Positions 4,698 to 5,404 of a stretch of DNA of 5,404 nucleotides are shown here, in pieces (positions within the stretch are counted from its first letter, which is position 1; every line of letters begins with the position of its first letter). Below the pieces are notes generated by a model. The model worked only from the letters and a program-made list of their open reading frames with translations, made no database searches and was not told the DNA's origin. Made by a program: the position numbers and the translations under genes. Source of the stretch: Candidatus Methanophagales archaeon (GTDB taxonomy: Archaea > Halobacteriota > Syntropharchaeia > Alkanophagales > Methanospirareceae); NCBI GenBank assembly GCA_030668065.1, contig DAOUUS010000124.1:1-5404 (forward strand). The letters are read 5' to 3'.

Positions 4698-5404
4698 ATG
4701 AATATGAGTGGCAGTAGGAACACTATGGTTGTACTCGTGGCCGTCTTGATCGCAGGCAGTTGTATCGTGGGTACAGCATCTGCCCACTTCGCGATGCTCT
4801 TTCCGGGTGGTAGCATGGATGTCGCCCCTGGGGATTACATTGCAAGTTTGGGCGAGGAAAAGACCGTGCTGATCACTTGGGGATGCCCATTCAAGGAACT
4901 GTTCGACTGTATTGATGTCCCGGAGGTGTATGTTAGGGCACCTGACGGTAACATCACGCAATTAACTCCTGTTGAGACCTCCGTAGAGGGGGTAAAGGCG
5001 TATAACGTCTCTTTCACTGTTGATAAGCGGGGCGATTACATTGTTTATGCCGCGATGAATGTATCTGCGATTAAGGGTGAGTTTGTTGACCATGCAAAGG
5101 CGGTAATTCACTGCGGTCAGGCATCCTGGACTGGGTGGGATGCGGAAGTTGGCGATAAGGTCGAGATAATCCCTTACATACGCCCCTACGGGCTAGAAGA
5201 GGGAACGGTATTCAAAGCAAGGGCGCTTCAGGATGGAGAACCACTCATAAACACAACGGTTTTTATCGTAAAGTATCGTCTGAGCGAGGATCCCGAGGTG
5301 CTCAAGAAAGCTGAGGCTATCTACCCGCAGGACTCCTGGATGATGGTGAAAGGACAGGCAAAGACAGATTCAGATGGCGATTTTGTATATACGCTCGATG
5401 AACC
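4698..5404 (+). CDS. Secreted DUF4198 protein (nickel/cobalt uptake-type), 3' end cut by window edge
   Basis: 235 codons are visible before the window ends. Residues 1-29 form a signal peptide with hydrophobic core MVVLVAVLIAGSCIVG and cleavage site TASA. The mature protein would begin H30-FAMLFPGG, the hallmark start of DUF4198 proteins, which resemble the extracytoplasmic component (NikK type) of Ni/Co transporters. The domain has beta-sandwich-like strands and further possible metal ligands in FVDHAKAVIHC (H132, H138, C139). YGLEEGT and a later DSDGDFVYTL resemble the second half of the family. An alternative ATG at 4704 would remove two residues. GSC in the signal peptide is a poor lipobox. 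The gene diverges from the a,c-diamide synthase, consistent with nickel supply for F430. DUF4198 identity is fairly secure; the metal is inferred. Confidence 0.8.
   Translation, partial: MNMSGSRNTMVVLVAVLIAGSCIVGTASAHFAMLFPGGSMDVAPGDYIASLGEEKTVLITWGCPFKELFDCIDVPEVYVRAPDGNITQLTPVETSVEGVKAYNVSFTVDKRGDYIVYAAMNVSAIKGEFVDHAKAVIHCGQASWTGWDAEVGDKVEIIPYIRPYGLEEGTVFKARALQDGEPLINTTVFIVKYRLSEDPEVLKKAEAIYPQDSWMMVKGQAKTDSDGDFVYTLDE

Noticed and set aside
4752..4763. Lipoprotein signal in the DUF4198 signal peptide (AGSC)
   Set aside because: It lacks the usual Leu at -3 and Gly or Ala at -1, and the TASA-His junction fits ordinary signal peptidase cleavage better.
4602..5017. Minus-strand frames opposite the DUF4198 gene
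   Set aside because: The plus strand encodes a signal peptide and recognisable DUF4198 start; the minus frames have no resemblance to known proteins.

Overview
This window looks like a housekeeping stretch of a euryarchaeal chromosome. It carries ribosomal proteins L37e and L15e, an archaeal Sm-like (LSm) protein and the beta subunit of initiation factor aIF2. Both tRNA genes lack an encoded 3' CCA, and AT-rich TATA-like boxes lie about 25 bases before probable transcription starts. An a,c-diamide synthase of the CbiA/CfbB family next to a DUF4198 (nickel/cobalt uptake-type) exported protein suggests a methanogen or methane/alkane-oxidising relative that makes coenzyme F430. That lineage call is inference; no methanogenesis gene proper is in view.

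Layout. Positions 1-943 (minus strand) hold a tight information-processing cluster, in transcription order lsm, rpl37e, tRNA-Ser(UGA), aIF2-beta (running off the left edge). lsm and rpl37e overlap by 7 bases, and the tRNA sits only 16 bases after rpl37e and 37 bases before aIF2-beta. Positions 944-1107 are a divergent promoter region. On the plus strand follow rpl15e and, 7 bases later, a DUF763 gene with a helix-hairpin-helix-like motif. Next come tRNA-Trp(CCA) with its own TATA box and T-run terminator, and a short unrecognised reading frame of 45 codons whose stop overlaps the start of a 23-codon frame. This short segment is rich in small hairpins.

From 3117 to 4556 (minus) lies the a,c-diamide synthase gene. 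It is divergent, across a 141-base promoter region, from a plus-strand gene for a secreted DUF4198 protein that runs off the right edge and appears to be translated from a leaderless or nearly leaderless mRNA.

Most of the window is conserved core archaeal machinery. The parts that deserve a second look are the tRNA gene embedded in an mRNA operon, the DUF763 gene tied to rpl15e, the small frames and hairpins at 2890-3105, and the pairing of a probable nickel-tetrapyrrole amidating enzyme with a probable nickel-handling exported protein. No CRISPR, transposon, phage or clear accessory system was seen.
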